A model generated the notes under the pieces. That model saw only the letters and a list, made by a program, of their open reading frames with translations, had not been told where the DNA came from and ran no database searches. From Treponema sp. (lineage in GTDB: Bacteria > Spirochaetota > Spirochaetia > Treponematales > Treponemataceae): a stretch of 9,480 nucleotides of DNA. The translations under genes were made by a program, and so were the position numbers. How positions within the stretch are numbered: position 1 is the first letter of the stretch; every line of letters begins with the position of its first letter. Location: positions 1 through 9,480 of the forward strand of contig JAILNT010000270.1 in assembly GCA_024691265.1 (NCBI GenBank), read 5' to 3'. Shown in pieces: positions 1-7,567 of this stretch.

Positions 1-1636
1 ATCTTTAATAACTTCCCCCGAAAGAAATGCTATTAGCTGTGTAGTATCTGATGCTTCTGGTGAGCATTTATTACAAATAAAGCTGCCTGATGGAGATGAA
101 AGAGTATTTAATCTGCCTTTCAAGGTTTTATCTATGCAGTCGGCAGCAGGTCTTATAGCTTTTTCTTATGTAAACGAAGGAGAATATTCTTTTTCAAAAC
201 TGGGCTGTATGACCACAGATTCTAAGGGAAACTTACAGTCTATAAATATTTTACCGCAGGATATTATAGGCGGTTTTAATGATGTTTATGCTGTGGGTAG
301 TGATATAATATTTTCTCTAAAAAGGTCTTATTACAGTCAGCTTAAAAAACTGAATAGACTTTCTTTGTCACTTTTACCCTGTGACCTTGTGGAAGAAGAA
401 GCTCTTCCTCTTTATGAAGAAGAAAATGATATTAAAGTTGAAAAGCGTCTTATAGATAAAAATGGCAAGCTTGTAACAAGGAATTTTCTTGATGAATATG
501 AGTTATCTTCATACAGTTCTTTTCCGTACATGTTCCAAAAGACTATATTTCCTATGCTGCCTATTGCTTCTATTACTTTAGATGACTATCAAATGTCTGT
601 TGGTTTAGGTGCTACTTATTTTACACAAACAGACGCACTCGGAAATTCTTCTGCTATATTTTCTTATGGAAAAGATTTGGCTGACCCTGATAATGATTAT
701 AAAAATCTTGTTAATGAAAATACTGTTTCGGCAATATTCAGTAATTCCACTTTGCCAATTTCTTTAACGGCAGCCGGTCTTTGGCAATTTAGTTACGGGG
801 GAGAATATATCCTTAAATTCCTCGGTGGTGGAAAGTGGGTATTTCCTTTAGGTTTTTCTTTTAGAAAGCTTACATTGAGCTTGCAGGATATTTGGATTTC
901 TTCTACGACACATGAAGATAAATACAGTGGAGACGAAACAACTCTTGACGGCTGGACTTCTCCTTTAGATGCCTTTATAGATAATCAGATTCTTTTGGGC
1001 TTTCAATATTCTTCTTACAGGCAGCACGGTTTAACAGATTTTGAGCAGTTAGGAGTTGAGTTTGGCTTATCCCTTATTTATGAAACCGATTATGCACAGG
1101 AGCAGAATGCAGAAGATGAAAGCATTTATAAGTCAACTGTCATTTCTGGGGATAAATATGCGAAACTAACTTTCACTCTTGATGCAGGCTTAAAGCTTCC
1201 CCGCCTTATTCCCCTGCAGAATCATTATCCTTTTGTTTTTGACCTTCCCACAGAAGCTTATATTTCGCTTTATGGGAAAAATGGTACAGCTTGGAATTAT
1301 CATGTAGAATCCTTGCTTTTGGGCTGGGAATCTCAATTTGGTGTGCCTTTTGCAAATCTTTATATGCATAGGCTAGGGCTTTCTATAGGTTACGACAGTA
1401 CGCTTGAATATGATACACTTCTGATTCCTTCTCCTGATTTGAGTAATCTGAAAGAATTTATTTCTGTTATTAAAACTTCTAAGATGGTTGATTTCGTTTA
1501 TTTATCTTTTTCTACAACTTTATCGCCAGTTATAGGTGTTACTTCTGATATTCAGGTTTCTGCTAATTTTCAATTTCGTTATCACATTAACGAGGACTTT
1601 TTTAGCGGTGTTTTAACAATAAAATCAAATCTTTAA
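1..1636 (+). CDS. C-terminal part of a beta-propeller / outer-membrane beta-barrel envelope protein (5' end outside the window)
   Basis: The reading frame is open from base 2, giving 544 visible residues before the TAA at 1634-1636. The first ATG (134) is therefore internal, and the true start lies upstream. Visible residues 1 to about 120 read like blades of a TolB/WD-type propeller: short beta-strands, Asp-Gly and Ser-Asp-Ala turns, and paired segments such as SDASGEHLLQIKLPDG. An acidic linker follows (about 130-150). From about residue 174 (FPYMFQKTIFPMLP) to the end the sequence alternates polar and hydrophobic residues with Gly and aromatics (GLGATYF, LGFQYSSY, LGLSIGYDS, ANFQFRYH). This suits an outer-membrane barrel, and propeller-plus-barrel proteins of this layout are known in diderm bacteria. 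The last residue is Leu, not the aromatic common at barrel ends. Substrate and function are unknown. It ends 60 bases before the aminotransferase. The barrel call is by composition only. Confidence 0.7.
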   Translation, partial: SLITSPERNAISCVVSDASGEHLLQIKLPDGDERVFNLPFKVLSMQSAAGLIAFSYVNEGEYSFSKLGCMTTDSKGNLQSINILPQDIIGGFNDVYAVGSDIIFSLKRSYYSQLKKLNRLSLSLLPCDLVEEEALPLYEEENDIKVEKRLIDKNGKLVTRNFLDEYELSSYSSFPYMFQKTIFPMLPIASITLDDYQMSVGLGATYFTQTDALGNSSAIFSYGKDLADPDNDYKNLVNENTVSAIFSNSTLPISLTAAGLWQFSYGGEYILKFLGGGKWVFPLGFSFRKLTLSLQDIWISSTTHEDKYSGDETTLDGWTSPLDAFIDNQILLGFQYSSYRQHGLTDFEQLGVEFGLSLIYETDYAQEQNAEDESIYKSTVISGDKYAKLTFTLDAGLKLPRLIPLQNHYPFVFDLPTEAYISLYGKNGTAWNYHVESLLLGWESQFGVPFANLYMHRLGLSIGYDSTLEYDTLLIPSPDLSNLKEFISVIKTSKMVDFVYLSFSTTLSPVIGVTSDIQVSANFQFRYHINEDFFSGVLTIKSNL

Positions 1637-1642
1637 TATTCT

Positions 1643-1677
1643 TTCTAACTGCAAAAATTTAGTAGAAGTTCTTTTTT
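1643..1677 (+). terminator. Weak candidate intrinsic terminator after the propeller-barrel gene
   Basis: TTCTAACT (1643-1650) can pair with AGTAGAA (1661-1667) with one bulged A and a 10-base loop. A T-run (1672-1677) begins four bases after the stem. The stem is short, has only two G-C pairs and includes a bulge, so termination would be weak. It is plausible because the gene ends just upstream and a new promoter motif follows at 1681, but it may be chance in AT-rich DNA. Confidence 0.25.
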
Positions 1678-1680
1678 ATA

Positions 1681-1689
1681 TGATATACT
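1681..1689 (+). promoter_or_regulatory. Extended -10 promoter motif directly before the aminotransferase gene
   Basis: TGATATACT is a TGn element joined to a -10 hexamer matching TATAAT at five of six positions. No good -35 hexamer lies 16-18 bases upstream, which is tolerated for extended -10 promoters. The usual spacing puts transcription start at about 1695-1697, on the ATG at 1697. The region is very AT-rich, so chance matches are likely. The call is supported mainly by the TGn element and the position. Confidence 0.4.
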
Positions 1690-1696
1690 ATATATT

Positions 1697-2890
1697 ATGC
1701 CAATAGCTCCATATATAAAAGAAACGATGAACAGTAAGAGTTCTTCTGTCATCAGAAAAATGTTTGAAGAAGGTAACGCCCTTAAAGAAAAATACGGCGC
1801 TGATAAAGTATTTGATTTTAGTCTTGGTAATCCCGACTTAGACCCTCCCGAAGAAGTTTTTAAGGCTGTAGAGGATATTGCAAAAGACAGAAGTCATAAT
1901 TGTCATGGTTATATGCCTAATGCTGGCTATCCAGCAACAAGGGCTGCTATGGCAGAAAAGACTTCTTGTGAACAAGGGGTAAAAGTTGAGGCTTCTAATG
2001 TGTGTATCACTGTGGGAGCCGCCGGTGCATTAAACTGCGTGTTCAAGGCTATTCTTTCAGAAGGAGATGAAATTGTTGTTCCTTCTCCTTTCTTTGCTGA
2101 ATACCGTCATTATGTTCATAATTACAAGGGAAAGCTTATTGAAGTGCCTTGTAAAGAGGATTTTTCTCTTGATGTAGAGGCTATAAAGAACGCTTTGACT
2201 TCAAAAACTGCTGCCGTATTGATTAATACACCAAATAATCCTACTGGAAAGATTTATTCAGAAGACGACATAAAAGCCCTTGCTGCTGTTCTTGAAGAAC
2301 ATGCTAAAGCTTCTGGCAGAAAGCCATATCTTATTTGTGATGAGCCATACAGGGCTATCTCTTATGATGGTCGCTCTGTGGCTTCAACTTTCCCTGTATA
2401 TGATGAAACTGTGATAGTTACTTCTTTTGCGAAGAATTTGAGCTTACCTGGAGAAAGACTCGGCTATATAGCTATAAATCCAAAGGCTCCTGATGCAGGG
2501 GAGTTTATAGCAGCTTGTATTTTTGCGAATCGTATTTTGGGCTTTGTTAACGCTCCGGCTTTTTTTCAGAAGGTTGTTGCAAAGTCATGGAACGCAAAAG
2601 TCGATTATTCTTCTTATGAGAAAAGACGCAATGAAATTATGTCTGTGCTTGATGCAGCCGGCTTGAAATATGCAAAACCTGAAGGAGCTTTCTATATATT
2701 CTGTAAAGTCCCTGATGCTTGGGGTGATGATGACATGGCTTTCTGTGAGCATCTCAAGAAGTTTTTAGTTATCTGTGCTCCTGGCTCTGGTTTCGGCAGA
2801 AAAGGCTGGTTCCGCATTTCTTACTGCGTGAGCGAAGCTACTATTCTTAATTCAAAAGATGCCTTTTGCAAGGCTGTAGCAAGTAAATAA
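1697..2890 (+). CDS. Pyridoxal-phosphate-dependent aminotransferase, class I/II (fold type I)
   Basis: This 397-residue protein is full length for a class I/II aminotransferase and should be cytoplasmic. Family landmarks are in order: SLGNPDLDPP near 42-51, PSPFFAEY (129-136), the PLP-contacting Asn in NTPNNPTG (N181), Asp and Tyr in CDEPY (D215, Y218), the Schiff-base lysine in SFAKNLSLPGERLGY (K246, with R254 for phosphate) and the carboxylate-binding Arg in WFRISYC (R373). It would move an amino group between an amino acid and a 2-oxo acid. The amino-acid substrate cannot be read from the sequence; aspartate- or alanine-type activity is possible. The ATG at 1697 fits the family N-terminus (the SSSVIRKMFEEG segment comes shortly after), but no Shine-Dalgarno precedes it. 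glgA follows after 20 bases, so the two are probably co-transcribed. The protein is cysteine-rich (12 Cys), as is common in anaerobes. Confidence 0.93.
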   Translation: MPIAPYIKETMNSKSSSVIRKMFEEGNALKEKYGADKVFDFSLGNPDLDPPEEVFKAVEDIAKDRSHNCHGYMPNAGYPATRAAMAEKTSCEQGVKVEASNVCITVGAAGALNCVFKAILSEGDEIVVPSPFFAEYRHYVHNYKGKLIEVPCKEDFSLDVEAIKNALTSKTAAVLINTPNNPTGKIYSEDDIKALAAVLEEHAKASGRKPYLICDEPYRAISYDGRSVASTFPVYDETVIVTSFAKNLSLPGERLGYIAINPKAPDAGEFIAACIFANRILGFVNAPAFFQKVVAKSWNAKVDYSSYEKRRNEIMSVLDAAGLKYAKPEGAFYIFCKVPDAWGDDDMAFCEHLKKFLVICAPGSGFGRKGWFRISYCVSEATILNSKDAFCKAVASK

Positions 2891-2910
2891 TAATCCGGAG
2901 GGATATTTTT

Positions 2911-4398
2911 ATGAAGATATTAATGGTTACGGCTGAAACCGTTCCTTTTGCAAAGACTGGTGGTCTTGCTGATATGGTAAGTGCCTTGTCTATTGCTCTT
3001 AGCAAGATGGGACACGAAGTTAAGATTGTTATGCCTCGTTACTATAAGATTAACAGGGACAATCTTGAAAAGCTTGAAGGTCCTATGCAGGTCGCTGTAG
3101 GTTTCGGCGGAGCTTGGACTGCTGTTTATAAGACTCAGATGCCAAATTGCCCTAATCTCGAGGTTTATTTTATTGACCACGAGCAATGCTATGGTCGTGA
3201 TGGTGTATACGGCACAAAAGCCGAGCCTGATTTCATGGATAATCCATATAGATACGCCTTGCTCTGTCATGGTGCTTTCCAGGTCTGCCGCAAGATAAAC
3301 TGGTATCCTGATATCGTTCATGCTCATGACTGGTCGGCTGCTATGGCAAATGTTTTGACTAAGCATGTGTGCCGCTATTGTGGTTTCCCTGATACTGCTA
3401 GTGTATTTACAATCCATAATCTTGGCTATCAAGGTCAGTATTCTAAAGAAAGATTTGCTGATTTAGGCATTGACTGGAGCTTGTATTATGGAGCCGGTTT
3501 TGAGCATAACGGCGGCATGAATTTCCTTCAGGCAGGTCTTACTACGGCGGATATGCTCACCACAGTTTCCCCTACTTATGCAAGGGAAATCCAGGATTCT
3601 TCAGGTGGCTTCGGGCTTGACGGCTTACTAAGACACAGAAAAGATGTGCTTCGTGGTATTCTTAATGGTGTTGATACTTCTGTTTGGAATCCTGTGACAG
3701 ATAGACTTTTGCCAGCTAACTATTCTGCAGCGGATTTATCCGGTAAGAAGATTTGTAAGGAAGTGCTACAAAAGAATATGGGCTTGGAAGTTAATCCCGA
3801 TATTCCTTTGATTGGTATTGTAACAAGACTTGCAGACCAGAAGGGTATAGCTGAAGTTTTTGCACCTAGCTACGGGGCTTTGTATAGAATCTGTACAACC
3901 ATGAAAGTTCAAGTAGTAATTCTTGGTAGCGGTGAAAAGTGGTGTGAAAACGAGATTAGAACTTTGCAGTCTAAGCTTTCTAATTTCCGTGCTGTACTTG
4001 GCTATGATGAAGCTTTAAGCCATCTTATTGAAGCCGGTTCAGACTTCTTCCTTATGCCTTCTAAATACGAGCCTTGCGGACTCAACCAGATGTATTCTCT
4101 TTTGTATGGTACGCTTCCAATCGTTAGAAGAACAGGTGGCTTAGCTGATACTGTAGATAATTATAACCAGGAGACAGGGGAGGGAGACGGCTTCTTATTT
4201 GATGCACTTACTCCTCAGGCTGTTTATGATACTGTGGGCTGGGCTGTATATGCTTATTATAACCAGAAAGAGCATATACGAAGTATGATGGTTAGGGGTA
4301 TGAAAAAGCAATTTGGCTGGAATATTGCCGCACAGGAATACTTAAAGGTATATTGTGAAGCAATATTCAGAGCCACAGGAAAGACTTTTAATATTTAG
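2911..4398 (+). CDS. glgA: Glycogen synthase, ADP-glucose type (GT5)
   Basis: GlgA transfers glucose from ADP-glucose to the non-reducing end of an alpha-1,4-glucan, the elongation step of bacterial glycogen synthesis in the cytoplasm. The 495 residues are close to the 477 of E. coli GlgA. The N-terminal Rossmann domain carries the ADP-glucose-binding KTGGL (K15), HAHDW (137-141) and TIHNLGYQGQY (167-177). NGVDTSVWNP (252-261) leads into the C-terminal domain with TRLADQKG (R306, K311), the catalytic-site SKYEPCGLNQ (E387) and RRTGGLADTV (406-415). All expected active-site residues are present. A strong Shine-Dalgarno, GGAGGG (2896-2901), lies 9 bases before the ATG. It probably shares a transcript with the aminotransferase. 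No other glycogen genes (glgB, glgC, glgP) are in view. Its TAG overlaps the stop codon of the convergent gene. It has 11 cysteines, including a CRYC pair at 154-157. Confidence 0.98.
   Translation: MKILMVTAETVPFAKTGGLADMVSALSIALSKMGHEVKIVMPRYYKINRDNLEKLEGPMQVAVGFGGAWTAVYKTQMPNCPNLEVYFIDHEQCYGRDGVYGTKAEPDFMDNPYRYALLCHGAFQVCRKINWYPDIVHAHDWSAAMANVLTKHVCRYCGFPDTASVFTIHNLGYQGQYSKERFADLGIDWSLYYGAGFEHNGGMNFLQAGLTTADMLTTVSPTYAREIQDSSGGFGLDGLLRHRKDVLRGILNGVDTSVWNPVTDRLLPANYSAADLSGKKICKEVLQKNMGLEVNPDIPLIGIVTRLADQKGIAEVFAPSYGALYRICTTMKVQVVILGSGEKWCENEIRTLQSKLSNFRAVLGYDEALSHLIEAGSDFFLMPSKYEPCGLNQMYSLLYGTLPIVRRTGGLADTVDNYNQETGEGDGFLFDALTPQAVYDTVGWAVYAYYNQKEHIRSMMVRGMKKQFGWNIAAQEYLKVYCEAIFRATGKTFNI
4320..4368. 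other. Nested stem-loop at the 3' end of glgA / 3' flank of the opposite operon
   Basis: A perfect 9-base inverted repeat, GAATATTGC (4320-4328) and GCAATATTC (4360-4368), encloses an in-register second stem, CACA (4331-4334) with TGTG (4354-4357), and a third, ATAC (4338-4341) with GTAT (4348-4351). That gives 17 Watson-Crick pairs in 49 bases. In glgA mRNA it is coding. In the opposite transcript it starts 27 bases past the stop codon, in the 3' UTR. No T-run follows directly on either strand (a T5 lies 12 bases beyond it on the minus strand), so it is not a textbook intrinsic terminator. It may be a 3'-end stabiliser, a processing site, or chance. Confidence 0.35.
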
Positions 4399-6425
4399 AA
4401 TTCCTGCCAGTATCCATCTGTTGAAAGGTACCAGTTTGCTTTTATAGCAGAGAATATTGGATTGTACCAGGAAATGCTACCATCGCGATTTAAGATTGCA
4501 ACTATGTTGGCATTTCCTGCCACTTTTAATGGCATTGAAGCAGACCTTTTGTATATGAATGACTTTCTTGATTCTAAGTTTATTGAATAAACCTGGCTTT
4601 TTCCTATGTTGGTGAATAGGTAATTATTAGATAATTGTGTAAAAGCTTCAGGGTCTTCTTCTGGGAATTGCAATAAAGACGCGAAAGTCTTTGTTGTTGG
4701 TCTATATGAGTAGACTACAGTTCTTGTTTTTCCCTTTGCTGTATCTGCCTGAATAGCCATGCCGTACAGAATAGCTGCTTTTGATTCTGGGTCGTAGCTT
4801 AAAGAGTATGATATAGTGCCCTTTACAGAAAGAGAAACTGTTTCGCCTGTCTGTGCATTTATGTAGATTAAAGGGGAAGCCGGATTGCTTGCTGCCGATT
4901 TTGCTACATATACATCGTTGTCATTCATCATTACTGCATCTTGCAGAGCTGTTCCAGTGTATAACTCTTTCGCTGTGTTTGTAGTAAGCGAGTATGTATT
5001 TACGCTAGAGTTTCCAATTATATAAACCAGTGTATTATTAAAAATCTTTAAGGTTTGTATTGCGGTTTTTAGATGTATGATGTCTTTTGCTTCTCCTGTT
5101 GTTAAGTCAAGAAGCTTTACAGTATCTCGTGAGTCTTTAGACCACAAGATGAGCTTTTCCCCATAAGGAATAAGATTTGTGTAGCCTGAATTGTTGCCAA
5201 CTCTTACGGCTTCTGTTGAGCTTTCATTGTAAGAAGACTTGTAGATAGAATTCTTTGTGAGAAAATAGAAATCTTCTCCGTAGCTTGCTATATCGTATAT
5301 CTTCTGGTAGGTGGTTTCTGTCATGGCTTCAAAAGACTGCTGCAAATCATTTGCCACTGCAGAAGCCTGGTAGATATTACCAGACTTGGTACCTATTACG
5401 ATTTTTCCCTGCTGCCTTTTTCCTGTTTCAGGATTTGCTTCTCCCTCTGCAACTCCTACAACCGGGATAATTCTATCTGCAAGCTTGATGCCGCTTGTTA
5501 TTACATCTCTTTTTGGCAGAGCTGTATATTGACCAATGACTTTAACGGTCACATCTGTATGATTTTTATATGCATTTCTTAAATCTTCGTTATCAATATA
5601 TTTTAGTGCATAGTTTTTATTCTGCTGCTCAAGAAAGAATAAACCTGTTTCGGCTTCACCCTCTGAACTTAAAAGTAAAGGAGAATTAGCTGCTATAGAA
5701 GTTACGAGCTTACCTTTTTCTGCATTCCATATATATATGACATTATTTTTTACGCCGACAAAAAAGTTGTTGTTTGCAAATAACTTAGGCTGATATAGTG
5801 CAGATTCTACATTAAAGCGGGCAATCTGTTTGCCTGTCTGGAGATTGTAATAGGTGAGATAGCCCTGAGGAGAGTACATTACACAAGATTTTTCACTTGC
5901 ACCTGTAGCCGCCATGGAAATAATTCCTGGTGAGCTTTTTATTTTCTGTACGGTTGTACCTCTGTTTGCGTCCATAAAATATGTACCGTCTACGTCATTT
6001 TTGCCTACAGCAGTAGTTCCAACTATTATGTAAGAACCCTGGGCTGTGTATGAAAGAGATGTAATTGTATCAGTGAAACGCTTTGCAAATTTTTTTTGTA
6101 ATGTAGTCCAGTTCCATACGCTTATGGTATGGATTCCGGCTCCGTCTGTTTCATAAACGGCAACATCTGTACCATTTGGGCTTTCTGCTACAAGCTTTAT
6201 AGACAGGTTGGTGAGCTGATAGTGCTCTCCTAAGCCGTCTGCTGTCCATTTGATTAAAAAGCCGTCATCGCCGGCAGAGAAAAAGGAACCATTTGCATTT
6301 GCTCCTTTTGATAAAGATGAAAAGCTTGTTACTGATTCCTGATGTCCTTGGGTTGAATTGTGTGACTGAGCAAAAGTTGATACGCATAAAAATGCGATTG
6401 CGGAAACTACAAATAAGAATTTCAT
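4395..6425 (-). CDS. Secreted tandem beta-propeller (WD40/PQQ-like) protein of unknown function
   Basis: This is a 676-residue exported protein. Residues 1-19 form a Sec signal peptide (MKF, hydrophobic core, STFA) with likely cleavage before Gln20. The Cys at 14 has Leu before it and is no lipobox, so the protein is probably soluble in the periplasm or surface-exposed. The rest is a run of about 13 blade-like repeats of 35-50 residues, many with the WD/PQQ-style pattern of a hydrophobic strand, a Gly-Asn/Asp turn, then an aromatic strand and a T-G/K-G turn. Examples are DGFLIKW (54-60), YIWNAEKGKL (231-240), LLDLTTGEAK (438-447) and ISWYNP (651-656). This fits two propellers, roughly 36-355 and 370-660. 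There are no catalytic motifs. AAGGAAG (6436-6442), inside the end of rseP, is the Shine-Dalgarno, and only 7 bases separate the genes, so translation is probably coupled to rseP. The partner or ligand is unknown. Confidence 0.85.
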   Translation of the reverse strand: MKFLFVVSAIAFLCVSTFAQSHNSTQGHQESVTSFSSLSKGANANGSFFSAGDDGFLIKWTADGLGEHYQLTNLSIKLVAESPNGTDVAVYETDGAGIHTISVWNWTTLQKKFAKRFTDTITSLSYTAQGSYIIVGTTAVGKNDVDGTYFMDANRGTTVQKIKSSPGIISMAATGASEKSCVMYSPQGYLTYYNLQTGKQIARFNVESALYQPKLFANNNFFVGVKNNVIYIWNAEKGKLVTSIAANSPLLLSSEGEAETGLFFLEQQNKNYALKYIDNEDLRNAYKNHTDVTVKVIGQYTALPKRDVITSGIKLADRIIPVVGVAEGEANPETGKRQQGKIVIGTKSGNIYQASAVANDLQQSFEAMTETTYQKIYDIASYGEDFYFLTKNSIYKSSYNESSTEAVRVGNNSGYTNLIPYGEKLILWSKDSRDTVKLLDLTTGEAKDIIHLKTAIQTLKIFNNTLVYIIGNSSVNTYSLTTNTAKELYTGTALQDAVMMNDNDVYVAKSAASNPASPLIYINAQTGETVSLSVKGTISYSLSYDPESKAAILYGMAIQADTAKGKTRTVVYSYRPTTKTFASLLQFPEEDPEAFTQLSNNYLFTNIGKSQVYSINLESRKSFIYKRSASMPLKVAGNANIVAILNRDGSISWYNPIFSAIKANWYLSTDGYWQEF

Positions 6426-6432
6426 AATATAA

Positions 6433-7548
6433 TCACTTCCTTGTTATAAAGTAGATAACATCGCCATACATTGCAACGATAAATAATATTGCGATAAATG
6501 CAAAACCGATGAATTGTGTTTTATATAAGAATTTTGGTGAGAGTTTTCTTCTTAGAATAAGTTCGATAAATGCGTTTAGAATTAATCCCCCGTCTAAAAT
6601 AGGAATAGGGAGAAGGTTCATTATAAATAGTGACACGCTTATAAGTGCCAGAAATTGCAGGGTGTAAACTATACCGGTTGCAATACTTGCTCCAAAGCTT
6701 GCTTTTACTGTGTCGCCAAGCATTGTAGTTATTCTTGCAGGCCCTGAAACGGCATTTGTAATTTTTACACCCTTAAATAAGCTTTTGATACCTGTTATAG
6801 TGCCTGAAATTGTGGCAAAAGTTTGCTTAAAGCCCTGTCCTATGGCTTCAATGATATTATATTTAGGGCTGTGCTTTTCTACTATCGTGTCGGGATAAAT
6901 CTTTACTCCGATTAAGCCTCTACCGGTTTCTTTATCAAGAATTGTTTTTACATCGAAAGATAACAGCTTACCGTTTCTGTCGACATCAATCTTAACTGTT
7001 TCATCTGGGTGCATTGCAATCGATTCTGCTATATCAGAGAAATCTGAAACAGGGGAGTTGTTTATAGCCGTTATGATGTCTCCGTCTTGGAGTCCAGCTT
7101 CATGTGCAGCAGAATATACTGCATTTTCACCCTGGTCAGCCATAAGCACTTTTGCACTTGCAGTTGTGTATGTATAGCCTATAAGGGCTATAAGAGTAAA
7201 TGCTATTATTGCAAATATAAAATTAAAGAAAGGTCCTGCAAAAGCTATTAAGGAACGTTTTATCGGGCTGACACCATAAAATGAATGCTCATCAGCTTCG
7301 ATAGTGTCTTTGCCTTCTTCTAAGGCGAGCCTAAAATCTTGCTCGCCTTTCATTCCGCAATAACCACCGAGGGGGATTAAAGATATTCTGTAGTCTGTGT
7401 TTTTAATTTCTTTGTGAAAAATTACAGGTCCCATTCCGATTGAGAAGCTAAGAACGTCTACACCGAAAAGCCTTGCAGCAATAAAATGTCCAGATTCGTG
7501 GAAAAATACCAAGAAACCAAGACAGAGAATACCTAAAATTATACTCAT
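6433..7548 (-). CDS. rseP: Site-2 intramembrane zinc metalloprotease, M50 family (RseP/MucP-like)
   Basis: This membrane protease cuts transmembrane segments inside the bilayer, typically of anti-sigma factors and leftover signal peptides. The zinc site is complete: HESGH (17-21) at the end of the first membrane helix and the LDG Asp (D319) in NLLPIPILDGG (311-321). Other family marks are LIPLGGYCGMKGE (57-69), FAGPFFNF (103-110), hydrophobic helices near 2-16, 99-124, 295-313 and 344-366, and SGPARI (268-273). Only one PDZ domain is visible (about 131-203, with GLQDGDIITAINN), while E. coli RseP (450 residues) has two. At 371 residues this is the shorter one-PDZ form known in many bacteria. 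The ATG has AAGG (7557-7560) 8 bases upstream. It lies 19 bases after dxr. No anti-sigma partner is in the window, so its substrate cannot be named. Confidence 0.96.
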   Translation of the reverse strand: MSIILGILCLGFLVFFHESGHFIAARLFGVDVLSFSIGMGPVIFHKEIKNTDYRISLIPLGGYCGMKGEQDFRLALEEGKDTIEADEHSFYGVSPIKRSLIAFAGPFFNFIFAIIAFTLIALIGYTYTTASAKVLMADQGENAVYSAAHEAGLQDGDIITAINNSPVSDFSDIAESIAMHPDETVKIDVDRNGKLLSFDVKTILDKETGRGLIGVKIYPDTIVEKHSPKYNIIEAIGQGFKQTFATISGTITGIKSLFKGVKITNAVSGPARITTMLGDTVKASFGASIATGIVYTLQFLALISVSLFIMNLLPIPILDGGLILNAFIELILRRKLSPKFLYKTQFIGFAFIAILFIVAMYGDVIYFITRK

Positions 7549-7567
7549 TATGAAAACCTTATTAGAA

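Noticed and set aside
2920..3432. A 170-codon minus-strand open frame inside glgA
   Set aside because: It lies wholly antisense to a strongly conserved enzyme, its translation resembles no family, and no Shine-Dalgarno was recognised. It is a shadow of glgA codon use.
4410..4444. Weak hairpin plus T-rich stretch just after the glgA stop as a terminator
   Set aside because: The stem is about five pairs with a bulge and an 11-base loop, and the T-run is interrupted. It is not distinguishable from background.
5285..5470. Short plus-strand open frames at 5285-5470, 6710-6898, 7698-7880 and 9006-9284
   Set aside because: All are antisense to well-supported genes, short, and without a recognisable domain.
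6090..6097. A8 tract (minus strand) in the propeller gene as a phase-variation or frameshift site
   Set aside because: An A8 tract of the same length occurs in dxr (8314-8321), an expected essential gene. Such runs are common in AT-rich coding DNA, and a -1 shift here meets a stop within a few codons.
6366..6425. Lipoprotein signal (Cys14) in the propeller protein
   Set aside because: The residue before Cys is Leu, which breaks the lipobox, and cleavage there would leave a 13-residue signal peptide. A normal Sec site at STFA fits better.
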